DNA of 64,000 bases. Origin: Erodium maritimum (Eukaryota; Streptophyta; Magnoliopsida; Geraniales; Geraniaceae). Position numbers and translations under genes: made by a program. The notes under the pieces were generated by a model. It ran no database searches. It saw only the letters and a list, made by a program, of their open reading frames with translations, and was not told where the DNA came from. The stretch lies in NCBI GenBank assembly GCA_963921825.1, contig OY997588.1, positions 131,471,203 to 131,535,202 of the forward strand, written 5' to 3'. Below are positions 34,777-45,971 of the stretch, one piece after another; position 1 is the first letter of the stretch, and the number at the start of each line of letters is the position of its first letter.

Positions 34777-34931
34777 TCCATCTATATTTTCCTAATAAGC
34801 ACATTCAGTTATTTGTATTATAACTGCCTTTGTATATGTTCTATATTGTAACCGTGTGTAACTTCTATCTGCAACACTATATATAATGGAATACAAGGCA
34901 GGACAAGCAAGCCATTTTATAGAAACTGACA
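34771..34931 (+). repeat. 3' LTR of the 161-bp-LTR copia element
   Basis: Preceded by the polypurine stretch 'tgagggggcg' and followed by the GAACT duplication at 34932-34936. Confidence 0.95.
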
Positions 34932-34936
34932 GAACT

Positions 34937-35399
34937 TATGACTATTTAGTAGTTTAATTATTTTTCTCGTTAGCCTCTTTCAATTTTAATTGTCAATGTA
35001 CCAATATTCGACGTATTAGAATGACATAATTTATTCCATATCAAATGTTGCATGACAGTCCATTTCGTTTGTAAATATTGATGAGATGTTGAGTGTCAAG
35101 TATTAATCAAAATGTAGATTTGAGTCACACTTGCCAATTATTGGTTGGCTTATGTTCAATTACATATATTTATCACGTCAATACAATCCAAAAAAGCTAA
35201 CGTCAACTACTACATCACATAAAATTTCAATAGATAATTTGTTATCTCAAAAACTTTAACTAAATCAAAATAAAGCGATTTCTCATACCTCTAGTCTTCT
35301 TTCAATATCAAAATTACACTAGCCAAGACCAACATCAATGGAGTTGGTGGATGGGGACAACCGGGCAAAGATGACTCACTGAATGCAACTTAACAACGA
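34937..35399. other. AT-rich spacer, nothing recognised
   Basis: No coding frame, terminal repeats or RNA gene are visible. Confidence 0.5.
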
Positions 35400-36371
35400 A
35401 GGATATTGGGAAGTAAATCTCTCTCTTTTGAAAAGCTCCCTCCAAACCCTAGACAGATAATCCGATTGTTGTCCTCTCCTTTCGTCTCTGTTGGTGATAA
35501 TCGAGGCTCCGGTCTTGGTTGTCATCGGTGGAAGTCCCTTCTTCTTCCTTACTTTTGCTCTCGTTCTCCTCTCCTTTCTTGTCCCTCTCCTCCTTCTTTC
35601 TTTTGATTCCATTCTCTCCGACAATGTCCGTGACTCGTTGTGGTCTGCTGAAGGTGGTGTCCAGTCTTGGTCTCGCAGGCCCTTCAGACTAGGCGTTTTT
35701 GGCCAAAACTCAGGTGGTCGTAGGCACTCTAGATCTGGCCTTTTGTGTCTATAAATTTGGTCGATTGAGGATCGGGTAAGGTGGTCGTCTTGACTTAGCT
35801 CTGAGTTCTCCCCTCCTTATACCGTGTTCATCAAATTTGGACTCTAACCTCTTCCGTTGGTGTTGCTTGATGGTTTGTCGGAAGATCGAAGCTCGGACAA
35901 CGTCCGATCTGCTCGTCGTTCTCGTTCTGGGTTGGGTCTGCATTTGGTCAGGTATGGGTGGGTCTGGACAGAGCCGGGTCTGGACAATGTCAGGTCTTGG
36001 TCGGTCTGGTCAGGATCGGGTATTGGACGATATGGCGCTCGAAACTCAAGTTGTCTTCGTCGTCCTCTACTCCATCCGTTGATGTGGTAGTCTTGGCACG
36101 CCGGATCTTCTTAACGTTCAAGCCTTTGGGTCGCCGTAACTTTATCTCTCGGTTCTGTTTGGCAGGCGTGTATTTGAAGCTCCATTGTCTTTACTTGCCG
36201 GGGTTTTGTTCTATATAGATGGTGAGTCTTGGCTCTAGTTATGCCTTTGGTGTGGTGTTGCGCTTCTCTACTGCCTTTAGAATGAGCAGAGGACTCGAGT
36301 TCCAATTGGTAGAGAGCACCTCTACCTCCAACAGATGTTTGGGCCCGCTCAATCGTCTGGGAAGGAGTTCG
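35400..36371 (+). mobile_element. Retroposon-like GC-rich segment, cut by the gypsy insertion
   Basis: It begins with CT-rich sequence including 'ccaaaccctagacag', resembling 5' ends of plant non-LTR elements, and has many short overlapping frames on both strands. It is interrupted at 36371 by the gypsy element. The right flank resumes at 48942. I recognise no protein domain, so the class and even the strand are uncertain. Confidence 0.3.
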
Positions 36372-38644
36372 TGTCACGCCCCAAATTCGGTTTTGCCCAG
36401 ACTCGAGACGTGACTAAAGATTTACAGTAAAACAAGAATAATAAAATAAAATAAAGTTTCCAAATGATATAAATCCTTCAAAATGTAAAGAGTCACAGCT
36501 CAAACGGTAAAACACAATATCCAACATAAAAGAGTACACGTCTCTACAACTAGCTAAACCCTTAAGCTCCCAAGCTCCGAGAGTCCGGCTAATACTGTTC
36601 CCGCTCAACACCTGAAACACCACAAAGAGAGGAGGGGTGAGCTTACGCTCAGTAGGGAAAATGCATAACTAGGTCACCCTTTTAGTTCATAAAAAACAGG
36701 AGTTCACAAGTTCATTCAAATCTTAATAAAACGAGAAACCAAACCGATGATGAAATACGGAGGCAAACCGAATGTTTAACAATTTCAAAGAGTCAATAAT
36801 GATCGTAGGAAAATAAGGGATCAAAGCATTTCTTAAATAATCAATAAAGGATAGGGCGTTCAATTAATGCCGGGGGACATGAAGTCACCACCCTCCGAGC
36901 CACAATACTCGTTGTGTCATGTCGGATTCTCCCTCGGTCCAGAGGAGACGCATGACATCACAGAGACGTTTAACGTTGGGAATACCGGTAACAACCCCTG
37001 AGGGCGCTTATCGTCGGGATTCCCGGAAACGTCTCCAAAGGACCATATGTAATAACCACTTCCGGTCAACGCTAGTCAAACCTGCGAAAAACAGGAAAAT
37101 TTAAAAAATTTAAGACAGACACTTAATTGAACCTAGAATTGACCCCGAGGGTCATAACGGACTTGAGTTGACCCCGATATCGACCAAGGTGACTTCCGGG
37201 GGACTCAGGGCAACTTTCTGATCAGTTTGGGAACTGTTGACTTTTCGCCGGAAAAGTCAACCGAGCGACGTTTTGGTCCATTCGAGGACCGTTTTGGATC
37301 CAAAAAGCTTATCCGTCGTCGCAACGTTCTTAGTTGAGCCGTTTCCTTATAGCCTGTGAAGTTTCGTAATTTCTTGGAAAAAGTGCCCGTTCGGGGCCCG
37401 AGACGGCCGAATTTCGCGAATCTGACTGAAAAATATATAGGAGATATTTTCCAAAAAGGTGTGGGTCCCACATGACACATGTTATGAATGTGGTGGAAGG
37501 AAAAAGGGAGGACAACTTTACCCTTGACTTTAAAGAAAAGACAAATGAAAAAGGAGGGGTGTTTTGGTCTTTTTGCTGTGTTAGTTTTTGAAAAAATACA
37601 AAGATGAGAGATGGGTGGTGTTCGGCCATAAGGGTAAAAAGGGAGGTGTTTTTGGAGAGAGAAGGAGCTATAAGGTAGAGAGAAGAAAGGGAGAAAAAGA
37701 GAAGAGGTGTTGGAGATTTATGATTTTTTCCGTCCATCAAACCGTTGGATCGTCTCAAAGCTAGGAGAATCGAACTCCCCTCGACATTCTCTACGGTGAG
37801 CTACTATCCGATCTTCGTTTTGGTTAATTTCAAAAGTTAGGGTTTGGTTAAGATGAGTAGTGTATGGTGGAAATGAGGTGTGGGGATTGTTGGAGACGTT
37901 TTGGAGACGTTTTGGAGAGAATAGGCACGTTTGCCGGTGACCGGGAGCTCGGGGGGAGCTCCGGCCACCATGTGAAGTGGCTGGCCGGAGCTAGGGCCGG
38001 CCACCACCATGGTGGGCCGGGCCCATTTTGGCCCTAGCCACCCGTGGCCAAGGGTGGCCGGGTGGGGCCCACGTGCTCGGGTGATCGGGTTTTGTGTTCG
38101 GGTGGTTTAGAATGTTCCCCGGATCATTTATCCACAACCGGATCGAAAATTGGAATTAAATTGGAAAGGTTGTAATTAGCGGGTTTTAGAAACTTGAAAC
38201 GTAAATTAAATGACTCGGAAGTCGGAATTCAATTCCGTCAAGTGCATAGGAACCCTTGAATTATTCTAAGACCGTAGAAACGAAAACGGGAATTTTCGGA
38301 GCCCTGGAAGGGCGTTTCCAAAACCCGGGCAGATTCGCCATGTCGGGCGAATCGGGCCTTTCCGGGTCCAATATCGACAATGTCGAGTAATTGGGGAGTT
38401 GGGGAGTGATCGACATTTTCGGGGTTACTTTTGGGCGTCAGGGTTATTAAAATTCAGTTTATGCCTGCAAGCTTAAAATCGTTTAAAATTGTGTTCTTTT
38501 AGATCGTGCTGTAGACCGAGGGAAAGGAAAGCTAGGCGAGTGACCGAGATCACGCCGGGGCTTGTTGGTTAGCTTTTGGAGAACATGCACGAGGTAGGGA
38601 AAAGTAGCCGGATCTCGGCCCTTACTAGGGAAAGTTAACAGTAG

Positions 38645-38940
38645 AAATGCATGTGACACTTGGGTGTCGTGGGTTAAGTAGGTTATCAAATATTAGAAAT
38701 GCATGTGACACTTGGGTGTTGTGGGTTAAGTAGGTTATCGAACATTGGAATTGCATGTGACACTTAGTAGTGTCGTAGGAGCAAAGAACTTTTCGATATT
38801 AGAGTTACTGGAGGCATATGACCATGCCCGGAGGTTGATTGTGAAACTGTTGACATTAGAACTACTGGAGGCATATGACCATGCCCGGAGGTTGATTGTG
38901 AGTCTGTTGATATTAGAACTGCTGGAGGCATTGGTTATGC
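38645..38940 (+). repeat. Two short tandem repeats in the LTR fragment
   Basis: From about 38645 a unit of roughly 51-55 bp ('gcatgtgacacttgggtg...gggttaagtaggttatc') occurs twice plus a partial third. From about 38795 a unit of roughly 60 bp ('actggaggcatatgaccatg...cggaggttgattgtg') occurs about three times. Confidence 0.8.
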
Positions 38941-38950
38941 CCGGAGGTTG

Positions 38951-39240
38951 TTGTGTCTTTGGTGGCCATGAGAGCTCGTGTTACTGTTGTGTCTTGGGTG
39001 GCCATGAGAGCCGTGTTACTGTTGTGTCTTGGGTGGCCATGAGAGCCGTGTTACTGTTGTGTCTTGGGTGGCCATGAGAGCCCGTGTTACTGTTGTGTCT
39101 TTTGTGGCCATGAGAGCCCGTGTTACTATTGTGTCTTGGGTGGCCATGAGAGCCGTGTTACTGTTGTGTCTTGGGTGGCCATGAGAGCCCGTGTTACTGT
39201 TGTGTCTTGGGTGGCCATGAGAGCCCGTGTTTTACTGTTG
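38951..39240 (+). repeat. 35-37-bp minisatellite, eight units
   Basis: The unit contains 'ggtggccatgagagcc' and 'gtgttactgttgtgtctt'. It occurs eight times with 1-2 bp length variation, starting near 38961, 38997, 39032, 39067, 39103, 39139, 39174 and 39210. Confidence 0.95.
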
Positions 39241-39249
39241 GTGTGTCTC

Positions 39250-39480
39250 GGGAGGTCGTGGGGGCCCGTGGGGTTGTTGAGCCTGTGAGTTATTGTCGTT
39301 GAGTCCTGGGAGGCCGTGAGTGCCCATGGGGTTGTTGAGCCCGTGAGTTACTATTGGTGTGTCTTGGGAGGTCGTGAGTGCCAGTGGGGTTGTTGAGCCC
39401 GTGAGTTACTGTTGGTGTGTCTTGGGAGGCCGTGAGTGCCCGTGGGGTTGTTGAGCCCGTGATTTACTGTTGGTGTCTTG
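39250..39480 (+). repeat. 57-58-bp minisatellite, four units
   Basis: Units begin 'gggagg(c/t)cgtgagtgcc' near 39250, 39308, 39366 and 39424 and contain 'ggggttgttgagcc'. The unit looks like an extended relative of the preceding 36-bp unit. Confidence 0.9.
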
Positions 39481-40858
39481 GGTGGCCATGAGTGCATGTG
39501 TAGTGTTGAACTTGTGTTGTTCCTGTTGTCGAACTTTGCTTGTAATTGTGATTGTGTTTGCCCGAGGTTAGTGACCCGACTTCGTGTCGAGAAGTGGTGT
39601 TGTTTTGGCTGCCTTACGAGTTCGAGTCTCGGTAAGTTGCCAGCGTTCTTTGGCTAGCCTGATCTGTGTTCGAGTCTCGACAGGTTGTGAGCGTGTTTAG
39701 GCGGTGAGAGGGCAGCTCCCCTTTCGACTAGCTATCGGAAAAGTAGCTCGGTTTATCGCCAACAGGTCGACCGCCTGGAGCCTGATAGTGATAGGTAAAG
39801 CGCGTGGGGTAGGCTCGAGCCCAGTCGGTAAGCAACCGGCACTGAGCAGCTGACAGGAATGCGATCTTTTGTGATCTTGTTTGGTGTGCGATACTTTGTG
39901 ATCTTGTTTGGTGTGCGATCCTTTGTGATCTTGGGTGTTGCGTGGTTGTCTGTCGTGTCTTTGGAGGAGGTCGTCAATCATTTTGTTGGGTCTACTTTAC
40001 GTGTCCGAGTGTTGAGTCGGTTGAGGAAAGTATCAGTGTGTGGGTGTCAGTCGGGTTACTTGAGTTTGGGGATAGTGATCCTCGGTGTTGAGTTGGTTGT
40101 TGGTGTTACCGGCTTTGTCTGCTAAGTATGCCGTAGTTAGTCTGTTATCCGTGGTGGTGAGCGAACGCTCACCCCTAACTGCTTTTCCTACAGGTAACGG
40201 TCGCAGGTTGGACTAGGTGAGCTTCTGAAGCTTGAAGAGCTAGGAGCGGGATTCTGGGTTTAAAGATAATGCTCCCGCAGGACGCATACACTCGGGTGAA
40301 ACAACAAGCAATCAATTCCCGCAGGGTAAAACCGTCCAATTGCCCCGCAGGGTCCAATATCTAATGCCCGCAGGCTCCATAACCAATGCCCGCAGGATCA
40401 ACCACTAATGCCCCACAGGGTCCACAATAATCCCTCGTCACCGGAGCAGAGCAGCTCGGGACCGGTGATGACGCACCGGAAAAGGGGAAGTGGCGGTGTT
40501 GGCGTCTATCCTGCAGTGGTTAAGGGTCGATTTGCAGATGGAGGAGATGAACGCTGGTGGTGGTGAGGTCGGGCGTGCGAGAGAGACGAGATCGAGATTG
40601 AGAGGAGAAGGATTGAGGTGAGCGGCGGTGAAGTCTTGGATCAGACTGAAGAGAAGGGGAATAGTGGAAAATAGGGTTTTCAAGAGAAAAGGGCTTGGGC
40701 CCAGGACTGTCTTGGGCTCAAACCTGATCCGGCCCAGCAGCTACCCAAACCCCTTTTTTTTTCAAAACACCTCTGTTGCAATTTCCCATTCCGACGTTTC
40801 ACATTTCAGATTATTACCCTATTGAAAGGGTGAGGTTTTACAGTCTACCCCCCTTAAA

Positions 40859-40990
40859 AGAATTTCGTCCTCGAAATTTAAAACGAATGCGTTCCTCTTG
40901 ACCATATCTCAGGGAATGTCCTGCTCAAGACTCACAGGTGAGGGATCGGCAGTGTACTTCCGCAGTTTGGGAACGCGTGGGAGTTGCTAG
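40859..40990 (-). pseudogene. Gypsy pol C-terminal remnant
   Basis: Read on the minus strand it encodes 'VPKLRKYTADPSPVSLEQD', the segment downstream of integrase in plant gypsy polyproteins (usually H-V-S-x-L-R-K-Y). After a stop comes 'NFEDEILLRG', the typical last residues before the polypurine tract. The expected linker between them is missing. Confidence 0.7.
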
Positions 40991-43429
40991 GCAAGTTCTG
41001 CATGAAGATCTCAAAATGTACGATAATTTGCGGGGCCAACTTGCCTCCGTCGCGGTCGAGCCGCTAAGGCCTCTCTTAGGCTCATTCTCATAAATATCTG
41101 ATCACCAATTGAAACTCAATAGGCATGCGCCTTTCATCTGTGTAACTCTTATGTCGGCTCTACTCGGTCTTTAACCGTTTCCGCATTTATGCGACCTTCA
41201 CTTAATCGTGCTTCACTAGATCACGCTAGTTACTCAAAGCCATCCTTGTCGGTGAAAAACAGTCTTTCTCAACAGTTCACAACTCAACGTGCAACGTTCC
41301 ACATCAACTCAAAGGAAAACCGAGCAAAACACACGCCGAATAACACTCAACCACTTAAGAACCTCAGGTGACGGTCTAGATATCCCATACCGGATATTTC
41401 CGTCGGCTCAGGTATCCTGCCGGGACGCTCTGCAAGTCGAACAGAGTCGGAACCACACACCAACATTACTTCTCAATTTCTTCCTTAGCAACTGTTACCG
41501 GGACTAACCACAACAAAACTTAAACACTATCGAGTCAAGCCTAACCATAACAAGTCGATTGTCCCTCAGACACTGAGGAATGCCAGAAAACGATCTCGAC
41601 AACCTATAACGAAATCCAACGTTAGTGTAGACAACGGACCATCACAACAGCCTCGATGTAGATACCTCACACCGGAATCCTCAACGGTATAGGTATCACA
41701 CCGGAACGAACGACATCGGTTCAGACATGCCATACCGGAATTTTCCGTCGGTGTGGGTGTCTTACCGGAATACCCTGAAAGTCGGGCAAAGACGGAGCCA
41801 TCCGCAGATGTAACTTCTTAGTTTCTCTTTAGTAACCGTCACAAGAATAGTTCACACTGGAACGTCAATAAGGTCATGCCACGACCTAACGCACACAAAA
41901 CAAGCAAGTACCACACAGATGTAACCATCAAACAAAGGTTCTCATCACCACTGCAGGGTTTGGATCAACCGTTCGTTTCACCACCTCTCGTGGGAAGGTA
42001 GGCGTGCCTCAATCATAGAAATAATACTATTCACCGATACTCAGTCGGAAGGCGGCACGCCTCAAAACATACCACAATCAAAGGCTCATGCCCTACCAAG
42101 CACGTAATACTTGTCCAACATATCAATATATCACAACGGGTAAACCTTATCAAGGTTTGCAACCTGATACGTGTCAATCACACATCAAGCGTCACAAACC
42201 TAACTCACGGTAAACCATGAACCCCTAACTGTGACCAATCAAAAAGGTTATCCAACTTGCGATATTTCTCTTGACATCGGTACCAATTCTCAACCCCTGA
42301 TCAAACCACCTCACAAGTCGTCTCACCCAAATCATCATATCAACGAGACAACGGTTCTCAAAACCGGTGCATGGTTCAGTACCACCATGAACTCTACCGA
42401 CATCTAGTCGGACGAACGACGTACCACAACAAGGACCGATAGAACCTCTTACTGGCACTTGGTCGAAAGTAGGCGTCCTTCAAGACACCAAACTAAACGT
42501 ACGAAAATCACACTCGACAGCAAAACACAATCCACGATCGATTGTCAAAGATTATCCCAACCGGTGGTATTCCTTATATCATTGACACTCGTTCACGAGC
42601 TATCGATCAAAAAAAACTTATAGTCAAGTCCCCCCAAATCACCACTCAAGGAGTAACCAACACGTACTGAGATCTCGATAAATTGAACAGTTCAGAAATT
42701 AGCGCGGTTCCTTCAATCGTTTCACGAACAACTCAAAATCAACAACGATTAACTCTTATCCTTCCTTGTGCCCATGCATGGCACAAAACCCGACCTACCA
42801 CACAACGCTTCGTTTGGTGCCATCTTGTTACTGGCTTGGAAGCTTGTGGTAGTCGCTCTCGGCTATCTGTTGCCGGATTTCAACGTGAGGTGCTCTCACT
42901 TTTATGGCGTAACCTTATGGTTATGCTTAGTCCTCGCGGGACGTTTGATGTTCGGTCGACTCTGCTGGTGCAAATCTTCATGATCCAAGGTTGTTTCTAA
43001 GGTTGGATTATTCTGACTTAGATCTTCCAACGGGGTAGAATAAGTTGGGGATTACGACTCCTGTGGATTATGGGTCCACCACGCTTCCGTTTCGCTACTC
43101 TGATCTTATCGTTGCTCAGTCATCTCTGGTGACCGGTCGGACCTTTTACTGGTCAAGGCTGCAGTCTTTCACTTCTCAGCATTCGCTGCTGATAGCCCTA
43201 GGTGAACGCCTGTTGTTTCAACAATCGGTTCTTAAAATTCCATCCGTACTATCGGAGAAGGAAAAGAACCTTCAGTACGGCCAAGTCTGTTGCCCCACTT
43301 TCAAACTCCTACTGACACCAGTCGGTACTACCATACCTCTAGTCGGTGTGTTTAAGTATCGGTGGGCTTAACAGTTTTCAACTCGTTCGAACAACAAGAA
43401 TCATGAACCAATACAACCCAGTGTAATGC
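40991..43429 (-). other. Gypsy interior, pol not recognisable
   Basis: This stretch lies where RT, RNase H and integrase should be, but I find no catalytic motif on either strand. It includes an imperfect duplication: the block with 'ccataccgga...ttccgtcgg...ggtgtc' near 41386 recurs near 41730. Deletion and replacement by repeated sequence seem more likely than simple point decay. Confidence 0.4.
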
Positions 43430-44400
43430 TCAAGTGTCAGCCGACACGAAATCCAAAATGTAATTAGTAACAAGTAATATAAACAATCTCAAGATCGGTA
43501 TCAAGTCCCTCAGCTCGGGGCCCGTCAATCGCGTACACTCGACCCCACCGCGTCGGAGGTCCTCCTCTCGGTGGGGGTGGAAGAATTTGTTGCTGTGACA
43601 ACACGTTCTCTTATCGGCTCTCGTAGGCCGGCCCGTGGAATGGTGTGTAGATCCATCACTCAACGGGCAGTCTCGGCCCAGATGTTCCAACTGTCCCCAC
43701 GAAGGACAAAACTATGCCGCTGGCGTTCTCTCAGAAATGTCTCTCTATAGCTAATGGCTGATATACCTGTGTAGAGTACATCTTGGTCCTAAGGGCAATA
43801 ACCCGATCTGCAATCGACGGAACGAGTCCGCCCTCGACTCGCCTGCAACGACTCACATCAGTCTGCACTATCTCAGGTGCAAAACGGGACGAGGAAAAGA
43901 ACCTCGCCATATACTCAGAGACGGTCATACCTCTCTGTCGCTGTTCAAAGAACTGCTGGTGCTTAGCATCTCGACTGATCGAGGAAAGTACTGCTCCAGG
44001 AATAGTCTACTGAAGAGCTGAAAGTCATCTCTAACCCTAGTCTGCACATGTTGCCACCTGTATCGTTCTTTTCCCTCAACTGGGAGGTCGTGAAAAATAT
44101 TCTCAAACGACTATCAGAATACTCTAAAAGTATTAAGGTTGCGTGTAATCCTCTCCAACCATACTACAACTGCCTCGGGGTCTGAACCTCCGGAAAAGAT
44201 AGGTGTACCCAACCTACGAAAACCTCTGAGTGCCCGGGCCGACTAACTGTCCATCTGGCCTGGCATCTCGGTAGTGACTGCGTCAGCAGTAGGCACAGAC
44301 TCTTGTGCTGGTGTTGCAGTCTCCTGCTGAGCGCTGCCAGGACTGCGCGGACCACCTCATGCATAGGGGTCGTCTAAGTCGGCACTACAACTGGAGGAGC
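43430..44400 (-). pseudogene. Gypsy gag relic
   Basis: On the minus strand 43928-43731 reads 'MTVSEYMARFFSSSRFAPEIV', matching the plant gypsy gag core (T-V-x-E-Y-x-x-x-F-x-x-L-S-R-Y-A-P-E). Further downstream 'GRDCP' near 43680 is the tail of a CCHC knuckle. Frames are broken between segments. Gag would coat the element's RNA; nothing here is intact. Confidence 0.7.
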
Positions 44401-44764
44401 TCTAGGTGGTGACCCTACCGGTCTATCCTCAAAACTCTGGTGCTCTGTGGAAGCAGCACCCTGGGCGCTCGCTGCCCCTGCCAGACCAACAGCTGGTGTC
44501 TAGCTCTACCCCACAGTTGGGCGGCTCCTGGTACCCCTCAGGATACAAACACGTGACATCTCGTATACTCACTGCATTTAGAACATATAGGTTCATATCT
44601 CAGTTTAACCCAATCGGTCCGATTCATCATATCATGACGTTCTCGTGCGTCTCATATGGATCTCACTTGGATCGATAGCAAGTAGTATAATCATACGTAG
44701 TATAGTCATATATAATATTTATATAGACAAAGAATCCCGCACCTTGTGCGTCTCACACATCAAT

Positions 44765-44880
44765 CAGCGGTTCAATCAAATCAATCAATCAACTCTCACA
44801 GGAGGATTCAATCAAATCAATCAATCAACTCCCACAGGAGGATGCAATCAAATCAATCAGTCAACTCCCACAGGAGGAAT
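44765..44880 (+). repeat. 36-bp tandem repeat, three units
   Basis: The unit contains 'caatcaatcaactcccacag' followed by 'gaggattcaatcaaat'. Three units are nearly the same; this lies in the gypsy 5' leader. Confidence 0.9.
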
Positions 44881-45264
44881 AATCTCAAGTAATTCACACA
44901 AGGCACGAGGCAACAAGCATACTCCTCAACCGGGCATCTTCCCAATACGTGGGGTCTAACATCGTAACACGATCAATTTCATCAAAACTTAGCATTTCTT
45001 TCCTTTCCACAGGTTCTCAACACTTTAACTTTTATCCAACCTTCATGTCGATCTCGCGTCGTTACAACCCGATTCAGGCGTCCCCGAATCTCGTTGTAAC
45101 AACTTGACATTCAACCATCACACTCGACTACAGTGGCGCCCCTGAGTCAACCTGTGATAGTGCTAACATTTAAGTTCTACAGAAATTTCGGCATGACATA
45201 TTCGTATTTCCCACTAACCATCCGCTTAAGCGGGACCATTAATAATCAATTTCACAAGTTATTC

Positions 45265-45355
45265 GGTACACAGAGTTCTCATGCTCATCAAAATACACAA
45301 TTCAGTACACAGAGTTCTCATGCTCATCAAGTACACAATTCAAGAGTTCTCGTGC
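45265..45355 (+). repeat. 39-bp tandem repeat, about two and a half units
   Basis: 'cacagagttctcatgctcat' followed by 'caaaatacacaattcagta' is repeated near 45268 and 45307 with a partial third. Confidence 0.85.
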
Positions 45356-45955
45356 TCCGTAAAATACACCTTATCAGTAAAGTACCACAGTACCACCCGG
45401 GTTTCTACCCTGTATTCAATAGCCATCAAATAGGATTATCATTCTTAATCCTTAAGGAACAGTCAACATCCTAACCGAGTCAAAACTCCAGCAATTTCAC
45501 ACTTTAACAGTCTAACACTTCAATAAGTCAAGAAGTCAACACCCCAAAAAGCCAATCAATTGAACAAATCAATAATTCAAATTGATGAACCATGAAACTG
45601 CCCCACACTATGGCAACAGAATTAAACAAAAGGTTCACTCAACAACAAATTCATGGCGGTTCGATCATCGCTCGTTAGACCAACCTTGATCTCCACCATA
45701 GGCATCCCAGATCACTGAGGCAAAGCAATAGAGCTTACGACATGCGTAAAACAATTCATGCTATCAAAAGTTCCAACCTTTACAAAGGCGTTCGAGTCAC
45801 GAGGACTTTTATCCTTCCAACTCTACGTATCGAATAATTCCGACTACGTCACTGAGTACCTAAACTTAGACTCCCTAACTCTACCCACCTAATTGACATG
45901 CGGTCCGAGGTTTTGAAAACAAGTTCAAAATAAAAACCTGTTTCAAATTAAACCA

Positions 45956-45968
45956 GGCTCTGATACCA
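45956..45968 (-). other. Gypsy primer-binding site
   Basis: The reverse complement of TGGTATCAGAGCC, three bases from the right LTR, matches initiator-Met tRNA. Confidence 0.8.
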
Positions 45969-45971
45969 AAT

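Larger units (their letters stand above)
21719..34931 (+). mobile_element. Ty1-copia element with 161-bp LTRs, split by another copia
   Basis: LTRs of 161 bp (21719-21879 and 34771-34931) start TGTTAGTCC and end CTGACA. A perfect 5-bp duplication GAACT lies at 21714-21718 and 34932-34936. The two LTRs differ at three positions. Without the insert at 25243-33705 plus its duplicated CGATT, the element is about 4.75 kb, normal for copia. One polyprotein frame runs through it, broken by one stop and by the insertion. Confidence 0.95.
37049..40262 (+). mobile_element. Gypsy-type LTR fragment inserted in the gypsy LTR, opposite strand
   Basis: The break in the host LTR is at 'ggaccatatgt'; from there the sequence reads TGTAATAACCACTTCC on the plus strand. 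Near the end is 'gtgagcgaacgctcacccctaactg...ttcctacagg', the block seen in gypsy LTRs here in the same relative position. Host LTR sequence resumes at 'aagataatgctcccg'. No target duplication or matching CA end is found, so the 3' end is probably deleted. It contains four successive minisatellites and no gene. Confidence 0.55.
36372..40842 (-). repeat. 3' LTR of the gypsy element, rearranged
   Basis: 36372-37048 matches the right LTR's 45972-46650, and about 40263-40842 matches pieces of 46665-48941. Between them a foreign LTR fragment (37049-40262) is inserted. Relative to the right LTR, about 1.7 kb is missing after 'cacagggtccacaat' near 40430. Confidence 0.8.

Noticed and set aside
38951..39240. 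CRISPR-like array (36-bp periodic units)
   Set aside because: Units are contiguous tandem repeats with no unique spacers, inside an LTR fragment of a eukaryotic element.
39610..39690. Two 'gttcgagtctcg' B-box-like words as tRNA genes
   Set aside because: No A boxes or foldable tRNA around them; they lie in an LTR fragment.
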